DNA from: Druceiella hillmani
Lineage: Eukaryota; Arthropoda; Insecta; Lepidoptera; Hepialidae
Length of the DNA stretch: 64,000 nucleotides
Assembly (NCBI GenBank): GCA_039881145.1
Contig: JAYKKI010000066.1
Coordinates: 8,071,501 to 8,135,500 of the forward strand
Direction of reading: 5' to 3'
Shown: piece by piece, positions 12,107 through 25,140 of the stretch
Numbering within the stretch: position 1 is the first letter of the stretch
Layout: the number at the start of each line of letters is the position of its first letter
Program-made: the position numbers and the translations under genes
Notes under the pieces: model-generated
Database searches by the model: none
Seen by the model: the letters and a program-made list of their open reading frames with translations, nothing else
Told to the model about the DNA's origin: nothing

Positions 12107-12217
12107 CTACTTTTTTTCGTCAATCTTAATCATCCACAGAGCGAGAGCCATTTCGATCGATACGATATTTGCCCCGAGCCGCACTCGTCGACAGCCAACA
12201 AAGGCATTGCTCAACAG
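12107..12217 (+). other. Candidate exon (unconfirmed)
   Basis: TATATTTTTCAG at 12,106 resembles a 3' splice site, with an alternative CCACAG ending at 12,139. CAACAG|GTGAGC at 12,217/12,218 is a good 5' splice site. From the downstream acceptor the segment is 78 bp, an exact multiple of three, and is open in frame. It lies in the GC-rich, CpG-bearing part of the region, as a constrained exon would. I do not recognise the peptide, and the CpG enrichment continues beyond the donor, so a conserved non-coding element explains the segment equally well. Confidence 0.22.
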
Positions 12218-12440
12218 GTGAGCGGATCCGCTCGCGACCGCACAATCGCAATTACGGATCTCGCCAAGCGTTTCATCGTCCGCGTCGCCCCGGGCCATCG
12301 ATTCCCCTTTTTGCCCAGGGCAATTAGCTTTTAATATGGAGGGGAAAATAACGCACTTTCCTTCATAATAATAGGAATTCGCTATGTGGCAAAACTATTT
12401 GGCCGCCAAATGGCATTCGGAGGTCGGTGTGGCGGTATTT
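12120..12440. promoter_or_regulatory. CpG-rich island, candidate conserved element
   Basis: About 300 bases with many CpG steps (TCGATCGATACG, CTCGTCGACAGC, GTCCGCGTCGCCCCGGG) in otherwise 70-75% AT sequence. It contains GGCAATTAGC (homeodomain core) and TTTGGCCGCCAAATGG, whose TTTGG-CCGCC-AAATG core is nearly palindromic. The contrast with the flanks suggests selection. Enhancer, promoter or exon cannot be separated without comparison to other genomes. Confidence 0.42.
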
Positions 12441-12868
12441 GATATCTAATGTGGTTTTCTTCTTTTATTGAAACCTTTGCTTTTTTTAGTATGTGAAAAG
12501 GAGAGTCAAATTGTATAGCTTATTTGTACTGTACTAAAAACTATGCGATTTAAGAAACTCGACATTTGGTAAATCTGTGCGTTTAAAAAAATAGGAGATA
12601 ATGGTTGTTACTTTATTCGTTATAATGGTGTCGTTATCTGCATGATACCGACTTTTTTACCATATAAAGGTATATCATGATGACTGTAAAATTAAATACA
12701 CATATGTATAATGAGGATATGTTAACGTATCTTTTACTAATATTTACAACTCAGGATTTTCGAATTCACTTTACTGCAATATTATGATAATGTGATTAAT
12801 ATCTTAGGTGACACTTAGCAAGTTACGTTTTCTATGATTTATTTATCATTACGAGTGTGAAAAGTCGC

Positions 12869-12869
<1 letters not shown>
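12441..12869. other. AT-rich stretch
   Basis: Nothing supported between the island and the next TA tract. Confidence 0.35.
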
Positions 12870-12930
<61 letters not shown>

Positions 12931-12936
12931 TATATG
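12870..12936. repeat. (TA)n microsatellite with a GTA interruption
   Basis: About 65 bases of TA, then TATG/TGTG steps to about 12,975. Both minus-strand open frames here (12839-13049) are I-Y repeats from this tract. Confidence 0.94.
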
Positions 12937-14337
12937 TATGTAGGTGCATGTTCATGTGGATATGTGTGTGTGCACATGCACAGAATAAATAATCTTTTCG
13001 TTTTAATATGTTTCTTGACACTTTGGATGTTATCAATATAAAGTTTCAATACGTAAAAGAAACGTTAATATTTATATTGGATTTGAACAAATTTTGAAAT
13101 TAAAAATGAAATATTTCTGCTTATCAATGTTTCAGGTTAATTTCATTGGTAGAATCAGTTACTTACTAGGGTTACTTTGTGTGCCTCTAAAATGATTTCA
13201 TGTATTGAGGATAGTGGGAACGTTTACTGATTTTTATGGGAAATTCTATTGTTAAATTAAACTGCGCTACTAAAGTGATTAATTAATTTTTTAGATTTTT
13301 AGGAACTTAACGCACAATGAAGACACAAACTATTTTTTAAATTTATCGTATCATGCAATAATTCCTTGGGTAATAGTAATCGATAGCACGTAACTAGAGA
13401 TACTCGCTTAATGAATTTTAGATTTCATATCTATATATTATATATATAAAATAAGAGATACGTAAAAAAATATAAATTTTGTGGAAACCGCACTTTTAAA
13501 TATTCTTCGTTTCAAAATTAATGGACAATTAGAACACTGTAAGTGTTATTTTTAATATGAATAATAAACAAAATAAAGGAAAAACTACCAACTTTATGTG
13601 CAAATTTTTGGACTTTTAATACGAATATATTAAATACTTAAGACAAAACCAATGATTAAAATCAAATAGATAAATTAAATACGTTTCTTTATTCCGTAAG
13701 AGAAAAGAAAGTTTGTAATAAAATTAATTTTATTTAATCTCAATACAACTATTTATTTATATATACTATTTATACGAAATATCGACTATTTATTTTTTCT
13801 TAAATTTGATTTAAAATAAAATAATTTATTATTTTTTTTAAATTAGGCAACAATCTATTTTGTTTTTGTGAATCCTGCATTTATTGGTTTACTCCCTTGG
13901 TTCCAATATTATTTCTATTAACCACTTCAATTTAGGTAGTTACTTCTAGAATTCATTTAAAAATATATTTATTTTTTGTTTTGGAACATAGTTTTTCTCT
14001 AGTTTAAAATATAGAATATAAATTTAACAAATAAAGAAAAGATATCGGAATTTAGTTGACTTCGGACAAATGTATAGAAACTGACACATTAGACACCTTA
14101 TCATCATAGCTAATGATACTGACAAATATAAGCAATTGGCACTATATGCATATGTTTCCTAAATAAATAAAAGTAATTTTTTTTCCACATTTATATCAAT
14201 GAAAACAAAGTTGATGTATTTTTATTTGATAAGCATTTTTATATTGAATCATTTCATTGTAATACGTCTTTATTAATATTATTACTACTTTATAACAATA
14301 TTAGTAAAGAAGTATATAATAATTAATACTTTGTTAT
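12937..14337. other. 1.4 kb of very AT-rich DNA
   Basis: Among the most AT-rich parts of the window (for example 13,730-13,850 and 14,160-14,330). No gene or repeat is supported. Confidence 0.4.
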
Positions 14338-14377
14338 ATCGAGAAGTGACCAGATATAAATCTGGTCACTTCTCGAT
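14338..14377. repeat. Perfect 18-bp-arm palindrome with a 4-base loop
   Basis: ATCGAGAAGTGACCAGAT (14338-14355), loop ATAA, then its exact complement (14360-14377). Eighteen unbroken pairs are very unlikely by chance. The segment ATCTGGTCACTTC also occurs near 16,849. It resembles a fused pair of short inverted termini or a minimal fold-back element. Confidence 0.85.
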
Positions 14378-15171
14378 TATGTATAAAAACAACTAAGAAA
14401 ATTATTTTAGACTATTTAATATTTTTTTACGCTTCCAAAATATATCTGAATGGATGAAATTTAAGAAACACTTAAAAAAATTAAAAAAACCTCTTGAAAA
14501 ATCTTCAATGACAAATAAAAAAGGTATGAAATAATTATAAGGTGGTAATCTACGTTGAGGAAAAGAGATGGAGTCATTGAGAAGAGTGCACTGCAGTGGA
14601 ACCTTCACGGTCCGACGAATCGACGCGAAACCCAAAAGTTTTGATGCCAGAGAAGCGGAAGTTATTGGTTTGATACAGGAGTAGCTTCGGAGATGGTCAA
14701 AATCGAATCTACTGGCAAAAGCTCATGGAAGCTTTTTTTGCTTTCATAGAAGACGTGACTAAATTGGAAGGCGGTACACTAAAAGTGCATAGTAACTAAA
14801 GTGGCAGTGAGATATAAGTAATAAAATAACTCTATAAAAACTTATAAAATATATTTGTTAGTTAATCTTGGAATGCTTTCATTCAAAATTTATTCATTAG
14901 AAACATTACAAAACGGACAAATTTAGTATTACATATTCTGTTTACTTAATTTCTGCGGCAGATGTTGATAAAGAGATCTGTTTATTACGGTTTCTTTATT
15001 GTCGGAATAAATTAAATTTTCTTATATTATTTTGCAATTTTGTTATGAAGCTTATCATGCCTTTTCCGGACCTTTTGTGATAAACATTTTTTTTTAAATA
15101 ATTGACCGTGTGCGACACCTTTCTATCCACAGACTCACACACGCACACACTCACATGTAAACACGCATGCA

Positions 15172-15172
<1 letters not shown>
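14378..15172. other. Stretch with a GC-richer patch of unknown origin
   Basis: At 14,570-14,780 the composition is less AT-rich, and one forward frame (about 14,700-14,790) reads as an ordinary-looking peptide containing EAFFAFIEDVTKLEGG before a stop. This could be a relic of a transposon-encoded protein. I cannot assign a family. Confidence 0.25.
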
Positions 15173-15230
<58 letters not shown>

Positions 15231-15240
15231 GTATGTATAA

Positions 15241-15292
<52 letters not shown>
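15173..15292. repeat. (TA)n double microsatellite
   Basis: Two TA runs of about 45 bases joined by a GTATGTATAAATATATAC linker, preceded by (CA)n at 15,135-15,165. The 73-codon plus-strand frame is translation of this tract. Confidence 0.95.
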
Positions 15293-15293
<1 letters not shown>

Positions 15294-17329
15294 GCTATGA
15301 AGGATTTTTTTAAAGTTTTATAATTATTACATATATATTAAAGAGTTTATATGCATTAATTTATTAATAAATTTATTGCGATATACACTTTAATTACATG
15401 ACTCTGATACCAAATATAATCTGATATTTGCGATATTTGCGTGTAAAATACACAATAAATCTGTTTATCTGGAATGTTTTGATGACATTTTTAACAGATC
15501 ATCATGAGAAGGTATAATATCATTCCTACAAATTTTCTACCGTCTAGTTCACTTTTCCAGGAAATTAGGAAGGAAAATTAATTTTTGACGATAACGTACT
15601 TCTCAGTATATGATTCAGTATTCATACAACGCAATTTGGACTTAAACGGAGACTGTTTTCAACGATCTAATAACAATATTAGAGTTCTACTTTCTGTTTT
15701 ATTGTATAATTAGCCAAAGTACAGACATTTGTATCATCCATATTTACACGAGTCGTTACAATATTTTACATCTAATTTTAATGTTTTGAAAAATGTGATT
15801 AATTTCAATTCAACTACGTTTTGTCTATTAAATTTTATAAAATTCAAAGAAAAGGAAATGAACAAGATAACGAAGGTTCATTCAATGCTAATTGTTCATT
15901 CACTGAAGTGCTAACCGACATCCAGTAACAAACAAACACGCTCGTTTTAACAAAACAATTAATTTACCGTCACAATTCCGAAAGTGAGCGTAGTCCTTTC
16001 TCCCCTGTCAACGTTTTCAACTTAATACGCCATTTTATATTCAACTGTGAGACTAAGTAACGTCTAACTCCTAATAGACGCCGTGAAAGCACTTACGTTC
16101 TATAAATGTGTTTGCTAGAATTAACGCAATGATACCTACAAACATATTTACATTTACGTTATTATTAAGTTAAAACAAAGTTACAATTCGTTATGGCAGA
16201 ATTAGTATACGAAATGAACATTTCCCTTTATTGTGTTAGTTAACTTTGTAAAGCTTTGCAGAAGTTAGGTCAAGCATTTAGTTGATCGCAGCTTGTTAAA
16301 GTTTCAGGTAATTTAACCGCGCCGTTTGGTCAATAATAGGTCAAAAATTAAACATAATTCACTAAAACGGAACTGTAAACAGCCGAATCTGCTTGCGTTA
16401 TCATAAAATCGAACAATATTAAACTCGTTTACATGAATAAACACTCGATGGTTAACCTAAAATTTGTTGAAATTCATATTGTATATTTTAGTTAGAAGAC
16501 GATGAAACAAAACAATAATATTTGCCCGCTATCATCCTCAAAGTACTTTGTCGCAATACAAAATCTTGTTTCATTACCTTAGTGAATGAATTGAAAGATC
16601 TGGTACGGGCGTATGCTTCATTTTAATGCAAAGAATAATTTTAATATTCCCTAGGTTAGATAAAAATATCAAGATAATATTTATAAGGACTCTTTACTGA
16701 GCAAGTTCTAAAATATGAGTGAGTTAAAAATTATATCCTACAAACTATTAAACAACACTAGGAGTGACCATGAGTAACATGAGAAATGTTTTACTTAATA
16801 ATATCTAACAGTAGTCTCACTTGTTAACAACTAAAACTTCCCTTATATATCTGGTCACTTCAAACAACGAAGTATATATATAAGAACCACAGGCCACACA
16901 TAACAGCCGTCCTTTTCGAACTATAAGTATAAAAAATTTATTAGTTTTTGAAAGCTTCATCATTTCTTATATATAATTCAATTATAATTTTTTTTAAATT
17001 ACCTTTTCTGGATACCTATTCATGTAAAAATAAAACCAACTAATACTCGTGATGTAAATGACAAAACATAACTTACGAATATGGAAAAAAATGCTTCTCT
17101 CAAAGGAAGTGTACATGAATTTTGACTGAAGCGAATATAAACGTATCAAAGTTACGGACAGCCGAAAAAAGAATGGCACAACATGAAAATATAATACTAT
17201 TCCCAAGTGGGACTTTACAAAAGGCAATGAATTTTGAAATACTCCGTCGTAACATTTTATTTTTGGCGTAACAATTTAAAATAGGCTGAGTGGGGAAGCG
17301 CTATATAATAATGTAAAATGTATACTTTA
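15293..17329. other. 2 kb without a recognised gene
   Basis: The part at 15,910-16,460 is less AT-rich than its surroundings, with scattered CpG and AATTAA/TAATTA-type cores, and may be weakly conserved. The 77-codon minus-strand frame at 16994-17227 is not recognised. No transposon is seen. Confidence 0.35.
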
Positions 17330-17640
17330 TAATTGTCGACGCGGTGTTCTAAAGATGGTTTAAGACTTAACGCCCTCGTAACCGCGATACTAGTCAAGGG
17401 TCAAACAAAACACTTGATATTAATTTCCCAAAAGAGCAATAAATTTTGTCCGGATCGTGCGGGAGCCGGGGCCCGTCTCGCTAGCCGTGCACTGCAGTCC
17501 TGGCCTTAAACTTGTTATCTCATTTTGTTTCCCTATTTTCACGCATAAATGTAAATCTTCCGTCAGCTTGTTAAACGTCCGCATCTCGAGTGGATGCTTT
17601 ATTTAAGTCGTGGTTTGCGTGCGAAATGATTCGATAAGTG
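17330..17640. promoter_or_regulatory. CpG-bearing island, candidate conserved element
   Basis: Two GC-rich cores (about 17,335-17,400 and 17,450-17,510, the latter with GTGCGGGAGCCGGGGCCCG) are separated by TTGATATTAATTTCCC and GAGCAATAAATTTTG, which hold homeodomain-type cores. The downstream part has CGCATAAATG and TTTATTTAAGTCG. No open, splice-bounded frame is convincing, so a non-coding conserved element is preferred. Confidence 0.4.
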
Positions 17641-18118
17641 ATGTTGTTATTATGTTGCCGTGATATATTGGCTTGATGAAGGATATTAGGAAAGTTTTGT
17701 ACCTAAATTGTATCGGAAGCTTAAGGGTGACTTGTCACTTTCATTGCATGACTATGTGTAAACTTAACATTCTACTTAGCAAATGTGCGGTCAATTCTCA
17801 TAAAATTTGCTTACACATTGTTCTTTTGCCAACATTTCTGTCCATATTTGCGATTAGTTAGATTAAGATATATTTAAAATCCTCATGTTCATTATTATTT
17901 GCTTTAAAGATATTACTATTTATCTAAATATCTTCTAGCTTTACGGTGTTCTTTTCCTAAATGGGGTAGCCAGAGATAATCTTCATAAATATGTTAGTAG
18001 AACACCTCTCCCATCAGGTCAAATGGGAGCCATTTTGTTAGAGCAATGAATATGAGCGATAGATTTATCCATGTCATTGGAATTTGCTTAAACAATTATT
18101 ATGTTTATTTTAAAATTA
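17641..18118. other. AT-rich stretch
   Basis: A 62-codon plus-strand frame (17673-17861) gives a cysteine- and leucine-rich peptide with no known motif. It is not supported as a gene. Confidence 0.3.
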
Positions 18119-19847
<1,729 letters not shown>

Positions 19848-19897
19848 CATTTTGTGGGTCACTCTACGACATAGGTCGTATAGTGACCCACAAATGT
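19848..19897. repeat. 20-bp-arm palindrome with a 4-base loop
   Basis: TTTGTGGGTCACTCTACGAC (19851-19870), loop ATAG, then its complement at 19875-19894 with one mismatch. Like the palindrome at 14.3 kb it has a 4-base loop and contains GGTCAC/GTGACC, so the two may have a common origin. Confidence 0.85.
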
Positions 19898-20190
19898 GTA
19901 TGCTATATTTATTTGTCATAATAGTAAGGGAATCATTTTGAAGGTACTCGGTCCTTAATATCATCGTCATTTTAACTTGGTGCTTTCATACAGTTAAACA
20001 TTAATTGCTATAGGTATGCAGGAGAAAATAAAATCTAAATTTATTAATTCGTAACGTACACTCATTGATATTTAATTTTAAAGTTGCGTGAACCATGATA
20101 TCACTGAAAAATGCGATATTTTTGACACATGGATGGATTGACTGTTATCCATCATTATTCTAGGATCTATAAAGGAAAAAATAGCAAAAT

Positions 20191-21645
20191 ATTCTAAGAA
20201 ACGAAATTCGACCTACAATTAAATATCTTTATACAAGGAAAGCCATGGGAAAAGATGCTATCGCGATTGAGACTATCAAAGCCTGGGGAGAACAGGCTTA
20301 GAAATCGTTCATAACCTGTGTAATTAAATGTAGCAGATAGGCACTTAGTCGAAGAAATGGGCTCATACAATTTTCGTTACCCTACATAAAAAAAGTTCAA
20401 CCGAGATATGCTATTAATTAATACCTTATTACCTTAATTTCTCATACAAGCTAAATTTTACTGGATATTTTAAACGAGTGTCTCAAAATCTTTTTCAAAA
20501 ATCGCAAACAGATATAATTCGCGAGATTATTCATAAATCTGGGGAATTTTACAATCAACCTATATTTGCTATTCTAACTTTTCCAAACAATATGATTCGG
20601 TTAAATAACCAAATCTTTGGGAAACGCCACTAGAGATGGGCGCGACGAAACACCTTTCAGTAGGCGTTTTTATAAAAGGGTGTTGCCTCAATCAGAATAG
20701 ACGATGCATTGTCAAATCACTTTTACAAGATTTATTAAAGAATGGATGTGTAATCTCACCGCTCCTATCTCTCTGTTTATCCATCTATACGGAAATGTTA
20801 ATGAGAATCACTGTCGAGAAATGTAAGGACGGAATTACGATCGGTGGTTCAAAAATTTATAAGTATTCGTCATTTGGAAAATTTGTTACACAAAATCATT
20901 GTCATTTACAAAATTTAAATGTGAACATCAGCCTTGAATTCAAATTGAAAATTAGCTACAATAAGATAAATATGGTAATTGTTGATCGTATTGTGTCTTA
21001 CCGAAATCACACTACTAGTGAATTGCGAGGTGATTCAATCATACTTCTTTTGGTGGCATAATCTCAATGGCGGATATACTGACGAAATTAAAAGACGTAT
21101 TACGATTACTAGGTGTACTTTGGATAAGCTGAAGTAAATATGAAAGAATAGCAATATCACAATAACCACGAAAATCTAACTCCTTCGAATTAGAAAATGT
21201 AGGAGCATTTTCTTCTAGGTCACAGAGACAAGAATACTACGTGAAAATGAGACAAAAAATGATAGACACCCGGAAATGTTGTGTCGGATAAAGAATAATT
21301 GGAGTATAGTGAACTGAGTTTCGTATTAATGCATCCAAACTCCAAGAACCTACCATCACGCCCAGTTTGTCCAATATCGTACAAACTCGCATAATGAAAT
21401 CCTCCGGATATATATCGCGGCGTAGTAACAACAATATCGAACGCCTGGTAGTACAGGGCAAAATAATATGAAGCAGACCAATTAAGAGAGCACCAAAATG
21501 GATAAATTAGGCACTCTCAGACGTAGCCCTACACGAATGCATCCGAATAATAGGTTGATAGAGAAGAATGGAGACATATCCTGTGGCACATAACGAATGT
21601 GACCACTTTGCCAAGACTACAAGGATTAAAAGAAGAAGAAGCATG
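20191..21645 (+). pseudogene. Decayed non-LTR retrotransposon ORF2 (endonuclease/reverse transcriptase LINE), 3' part
   Basis: The forward frames together trace the C-terminal half of a LINE reverse transcriptase. At 20,191-20,298 the peptide includes KAMGKDAIAIETIKAWGEQA, matching the family pattern KxxGxDxIxxExxKAGGE, and ends in a stop. LISHTS and ILNECLKIFFKN follow near 20,430-20,510. The frame at 20,636-21,061 holds GCVISPLL (family RQGCxLSPLLF) and GITIGG, then YSSF where the catalytic YADD should be. LKISYNKINMVIVDR (GLKINxxKTKVMVIDR-like) follows. Another frame from 21,060 gives GGYTDEIKRRITITR, and the region to 21,640 matches the family C-terminus. At least three frame changes, many stops and the lost YADD make it dead. 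The endonuclease half is absent, as in a 5'-truncated copy. Clade is uncertain. Confidence 0.85.
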
Positions 21646-23189
21646 AAATATTAGTATTATGTTCTAATTTTCTCTTTATTTATATTTTTCCTGTCGAGCT
21701 TAAAATTTCTAATTAAAATTATCTAAAAAAAAGGTCTAAATAACTAATTTTCATAATATGATGAACCAAAGCGTTTAAAGCAAAAAATAAAGCTTTTGAA
21801 AGTCGAAACTTGTAATGGATTAACAGATGAAATTAAAATAGAACTAGCAATTAATGAAACGAAAGAAGTTGTTAGTGCATATACGAGTATCATAGCTTAC
21901 TGAATTATTTACTGTCACAATTTAACAGATTTGGTAACTACCAGAAAGTGCGTTTTGTGAAATTAATCCTAAAGCCATTCAAATGTCAATATTGATTAAC
22001 TTAAATTGACACTATGCTCAGGAGTAAGATATTATTCAAACAATAACAGTTACAGTTGATATTCTCCACGAAAGCGGGACATTACACGAATATTATGTAC
22101 ACTTAAGCTATTAACTGAGCGTCCGACATTGAAATCAATTATATTTTTTTTATAAATAAAACAATAAAAAAGTGCAGAGGAACAGCTGAATACGATAGTT
22201 GACATATCTTACAAACTCGCAAATTATATTCGCTTAGACAAGTGTCTGTGGGCATCAAATATTGAATGCAGTTTCGTATTGACTTCAGGCGTGTGAGAAT
22301 GAGTTCAACTCGAAGTTCGTACAGTAGTATTCGCCGCATCGAAGCGGCGCAGTGAGCCTTAAGTTACGTTGTAAAAGGAACAATGGGAAGTGATACAAGA
22401 AACGAGACAGGCTCCGTACGTGATGCTACAGTCGGTTCGCAAACAAAGGGGACGCCCGTCCAGTTCACTGGGTAGATTTACTTGTCGGATTGAAAACGTT
22501 ACGTTTTCAGTTCAAATTTGGAAATATTTTTTTTAAACCAGAACGCATATTTTTATTCACCCCTTTTGAGAATAGATATATAGCGTTCTACTAAAACCCT
22601 TAAAGAGTAAATTTTCAATATTTTCTTAAGGTGTTTACGTAACTATCAAGTACCTCAAAACTTGCAATTCAGGTGTATTTGACTTAAAAACATAGATTTT
22701 CATGTCATAAATGATGAATATAATAGAAGACTTTGTAATAAAGTAGTGATAATGAGGTTATATAAGAATATTTAGACAAAGATGTCTTATGACAAAGCAA
22801 AAATTTTAATAACTTTTAATTAAAAATGTTTAAAAAATTTGTAATAATTTTAAAATATTTGTTATTTTATTTAAACAAGATGAAAATACTCCTTAAGTTA
22901 GTAAATGACACTTTCCCAAAAATAAGGACCATTTTTATGAAGATGGCAATAACATCAATGAAATGCACGTACAGTAACAAATGGCCGCAATTTTATTGTC
23001 GTTGCTGTGGTAATGTTATTATGATGTATTCCGAAATTTTTGTGTGTTAGCCAATGTATCTGAAGACATTTTATTTATGATTCTTTGTTGCTACAATATT
23101 GATTTTGTTTAATAAATTATATTTACAGAATTATTACTTACATAGCGATATATTTAGTAAGAAATTAGTTATAAAAACCAAAAAAGAGC
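21646..23189. other. 1.5 kb without an intact gene; GC-richer patch at 22.23-22.47 kb
   Basis: The patch at 22,230-22,470 holds several CpG steps and a small palindrome CGCCGC-ATCGAA-GCGGCG near 22,332. It could be a conserved element or a diverged repeat. The 74-codon plus-strand frame at 22826-23050 is lysine-rich and unrecognised. Confidence 0.3.
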
Positions 23190-23190
23190 A

Positions 23191-23222
<32 letters not shown>

Positions 23223-23225
23223 TTC

Positions 23226-23282
<57 letters not shown>

Positions 23283-23300
23283 GTATATATATATATATGA
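23190..23300. repeat. (TA)n/(TG)n compound microsatellite
   Basis: TA run, then GTGTGTGTTTCTGTGTGTG, then a second TA run of about 45 bases and a shorter one. Open frames on both strands here are repeat translations. Confidence 0.94.
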
Positions 23301-23761
23301 AACCCTGACGAAACGTAAATCGATATAGGTGAAGAAATAAATTTTTATATCATATGAAGACTGCACTGCTTTTTATTGACGTGCCATATTATGTATTAGA
23401 ATTGATCTGCTTCGCTTAGTTTCAAGTATTTAGTACAAAACTTGACAGAGATAACAAACGTTATACTGAAATAGTTTTAGAGAAAATTAATTACGAAAAT
23501 TTTAAAAAACAAAAAACTAAACGTTAGCTATATATTATTAATATGTCCTATATATTTTTTTGTAATTTAAGGGTACAAAATGAAGAACGAATTTTGTTGA
23601 TCATCTTTTTTCTACAGGCGTGTGTTCTGATTAATTAAAGGTAAACACAGTTTTCATACGAGGAAAACCTGTCACTTAAAAATCTTCCAAACAGGAGCAG
23701 TGCTTCCACTCGGAGAGTCCTGTACTTATTTTAGTACATATAAACGTTTAAATATTTCCGA
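23301..23761. other. AT-rich stretch
   Basis: No feature is supported between the microsatellite and the repeat block starting near 23,762. Confidence 0.35.
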
Positions 23762-24450
23762 CTTCGACTTCAAAAAAGGAGGAGGTTCTCAATTCGTCGG
23801 AATCTTTTATTTTATGTATATTCAGCGATAATTCCTTAACTAGTGGACCGATTTTGATGATTCTTTTTTTATTTGAATAAGGGTGCTATAGGTGTGTTTC
23901 CATATAATGATGATAATATGATGATGATCTGATGATGAGGTCTGGAAATGAACGATAGAACATCTTAATTAATTGCAGCAAATCAACTATGATTCAAGAT
24001 ATTTGCTATGGGTAGTTGTTATTTTGCAAAATAACTACACCACTTACCAGGTCAGGGTCTGATGTAAGTTCTGGATATGAACAATACACTCCTTAACGGA
24101 TATTAATAAATTAACCATGATTACAGATATTTGCTACTAGTAGTTGTTACTTTGCAAAATGACTACACCATCGACCAGGAGAGGGTCCGATGGTGAGTTC
24201 TGGAGATGAAGAGTGGGACTCTTTAACGACTCAAAATATTTGTTACTGGTAGTTGTTACATTGCAAAATAACTACACTATTGATCATGTCAGAGTCTGAT
24301 GATGCGTTCTGAAGATGATCAATCGAACTCCTTATCGGATAATAGTAAATCAAAGGTAATTCAAGATATTTACAATAACCGTACTATCGACCCGGTCAGT
24401 ATGTGATAATGAGTTCTGAAGATGAATTATATAACTCCTTAACGGATGGT
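23762..24450 (+). repeat. Dispersed insect-type repeat with an internal degenerate tandem array
   Basis: The segment opens with AAAAAAGGAGGAGGTTCTC, then GGACCGATTTTGATGATTC, wording I associate with a repeat found across many insect genomes (memory, not checked). It continues into four diverged units of about 110-128 bp sharing TAGTTGTTAC, TTTGCAAAATAACTACAC, GGTCTGATGATGAGTTCTGG and AACTCCTTAACGGAT, with landmarks at 24,012, 24,140 and 24,249. The last unit is internally deleted. No coding capacity is seen, so it is probably a non-autonomous element whose body expanded in tandem. Confidence 0.6.
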
Positions 24451-24454
24451 AGTA

Positions 24455-25140
24455 TGTACAAATATTAGTATAATTTTTCATCGTAGCGATATATTGTCTA
24501 GAATATCGTTTGTAGGCGTAATAATATTTTAAATTAAAAGAGAGTTTTGTAAATACTTATGTACATATCAAAAATTAAATATTTAATATTACAAACTGTT
24601 TCTATTATACCATATATAACAGTTGATATTACTTATCACCGTAGCAGCATATTACCTATAATATTTGTGAAGGAGTAATAATATCGTCAATCAATATGAG
24701 AGTTCTTTACAAAATTTGTACATACTAAAATTTTAAGATTTAAGGGTATAAAATATTTCTATAAATTATTTGCAAACGTTAGTATCATTTTTCCTCGTAG
24801 CAATATATTGCCTAGAACATCTTTTCTGGGCGTAATAATATTTTAAATTAAAATGAGATTTCTGTAAGTACGTCTAAAAATTTAAGAATTTAATGTCGCT
24901 ATTAAACTATCGCTATTAAACTATCTACAATTGTTATTATTATTTTTTATCGTACCAATATATTACCTAGAGTATTTTTTACACGCGTAATACATCACTT
25001 TACAGTATTTTTTACGGGCATAATACACTATTACATACTCTATACATACATCAATTTTAACATTTAAGGGTTTAAAATGATTTACAAATGTTAGTTTTAT
25101 TTTTCATCGTGATAATATATTGACTAAAATATCTTTTGCA
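24455..25140. repeat. Degenerate tandem array, about 150-160 bp unit
   Basis: Units share ATATATTGCCTAGAATATC-like cores, GGCGTAATAATATTTTAAAT and AAATTTAAGGGT. The ATATTG-like landmark recurs at about 24,489, 24,649, 24,803, 24,957 and 25,106. Units are heavily diverged and carry internal indels. The array directly abuts the preceding repeat block. Confidence 0.8.

Noticed and set aside
14570..14800. Decayed transposase or gag gene
   Set aside because: Composition is less AT-rich and one short frame looks protein-like, but no catalytic or family motif can be seen.
20636..21061. 141-codon open frame as a host gene
   Set aside because: The peptide aligns by motif order with LINE reverse transcriptase (GCVISPLL, GITIGG), and the family continues in other frames on both sides. 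It is a surviving fragment, not a host gene.
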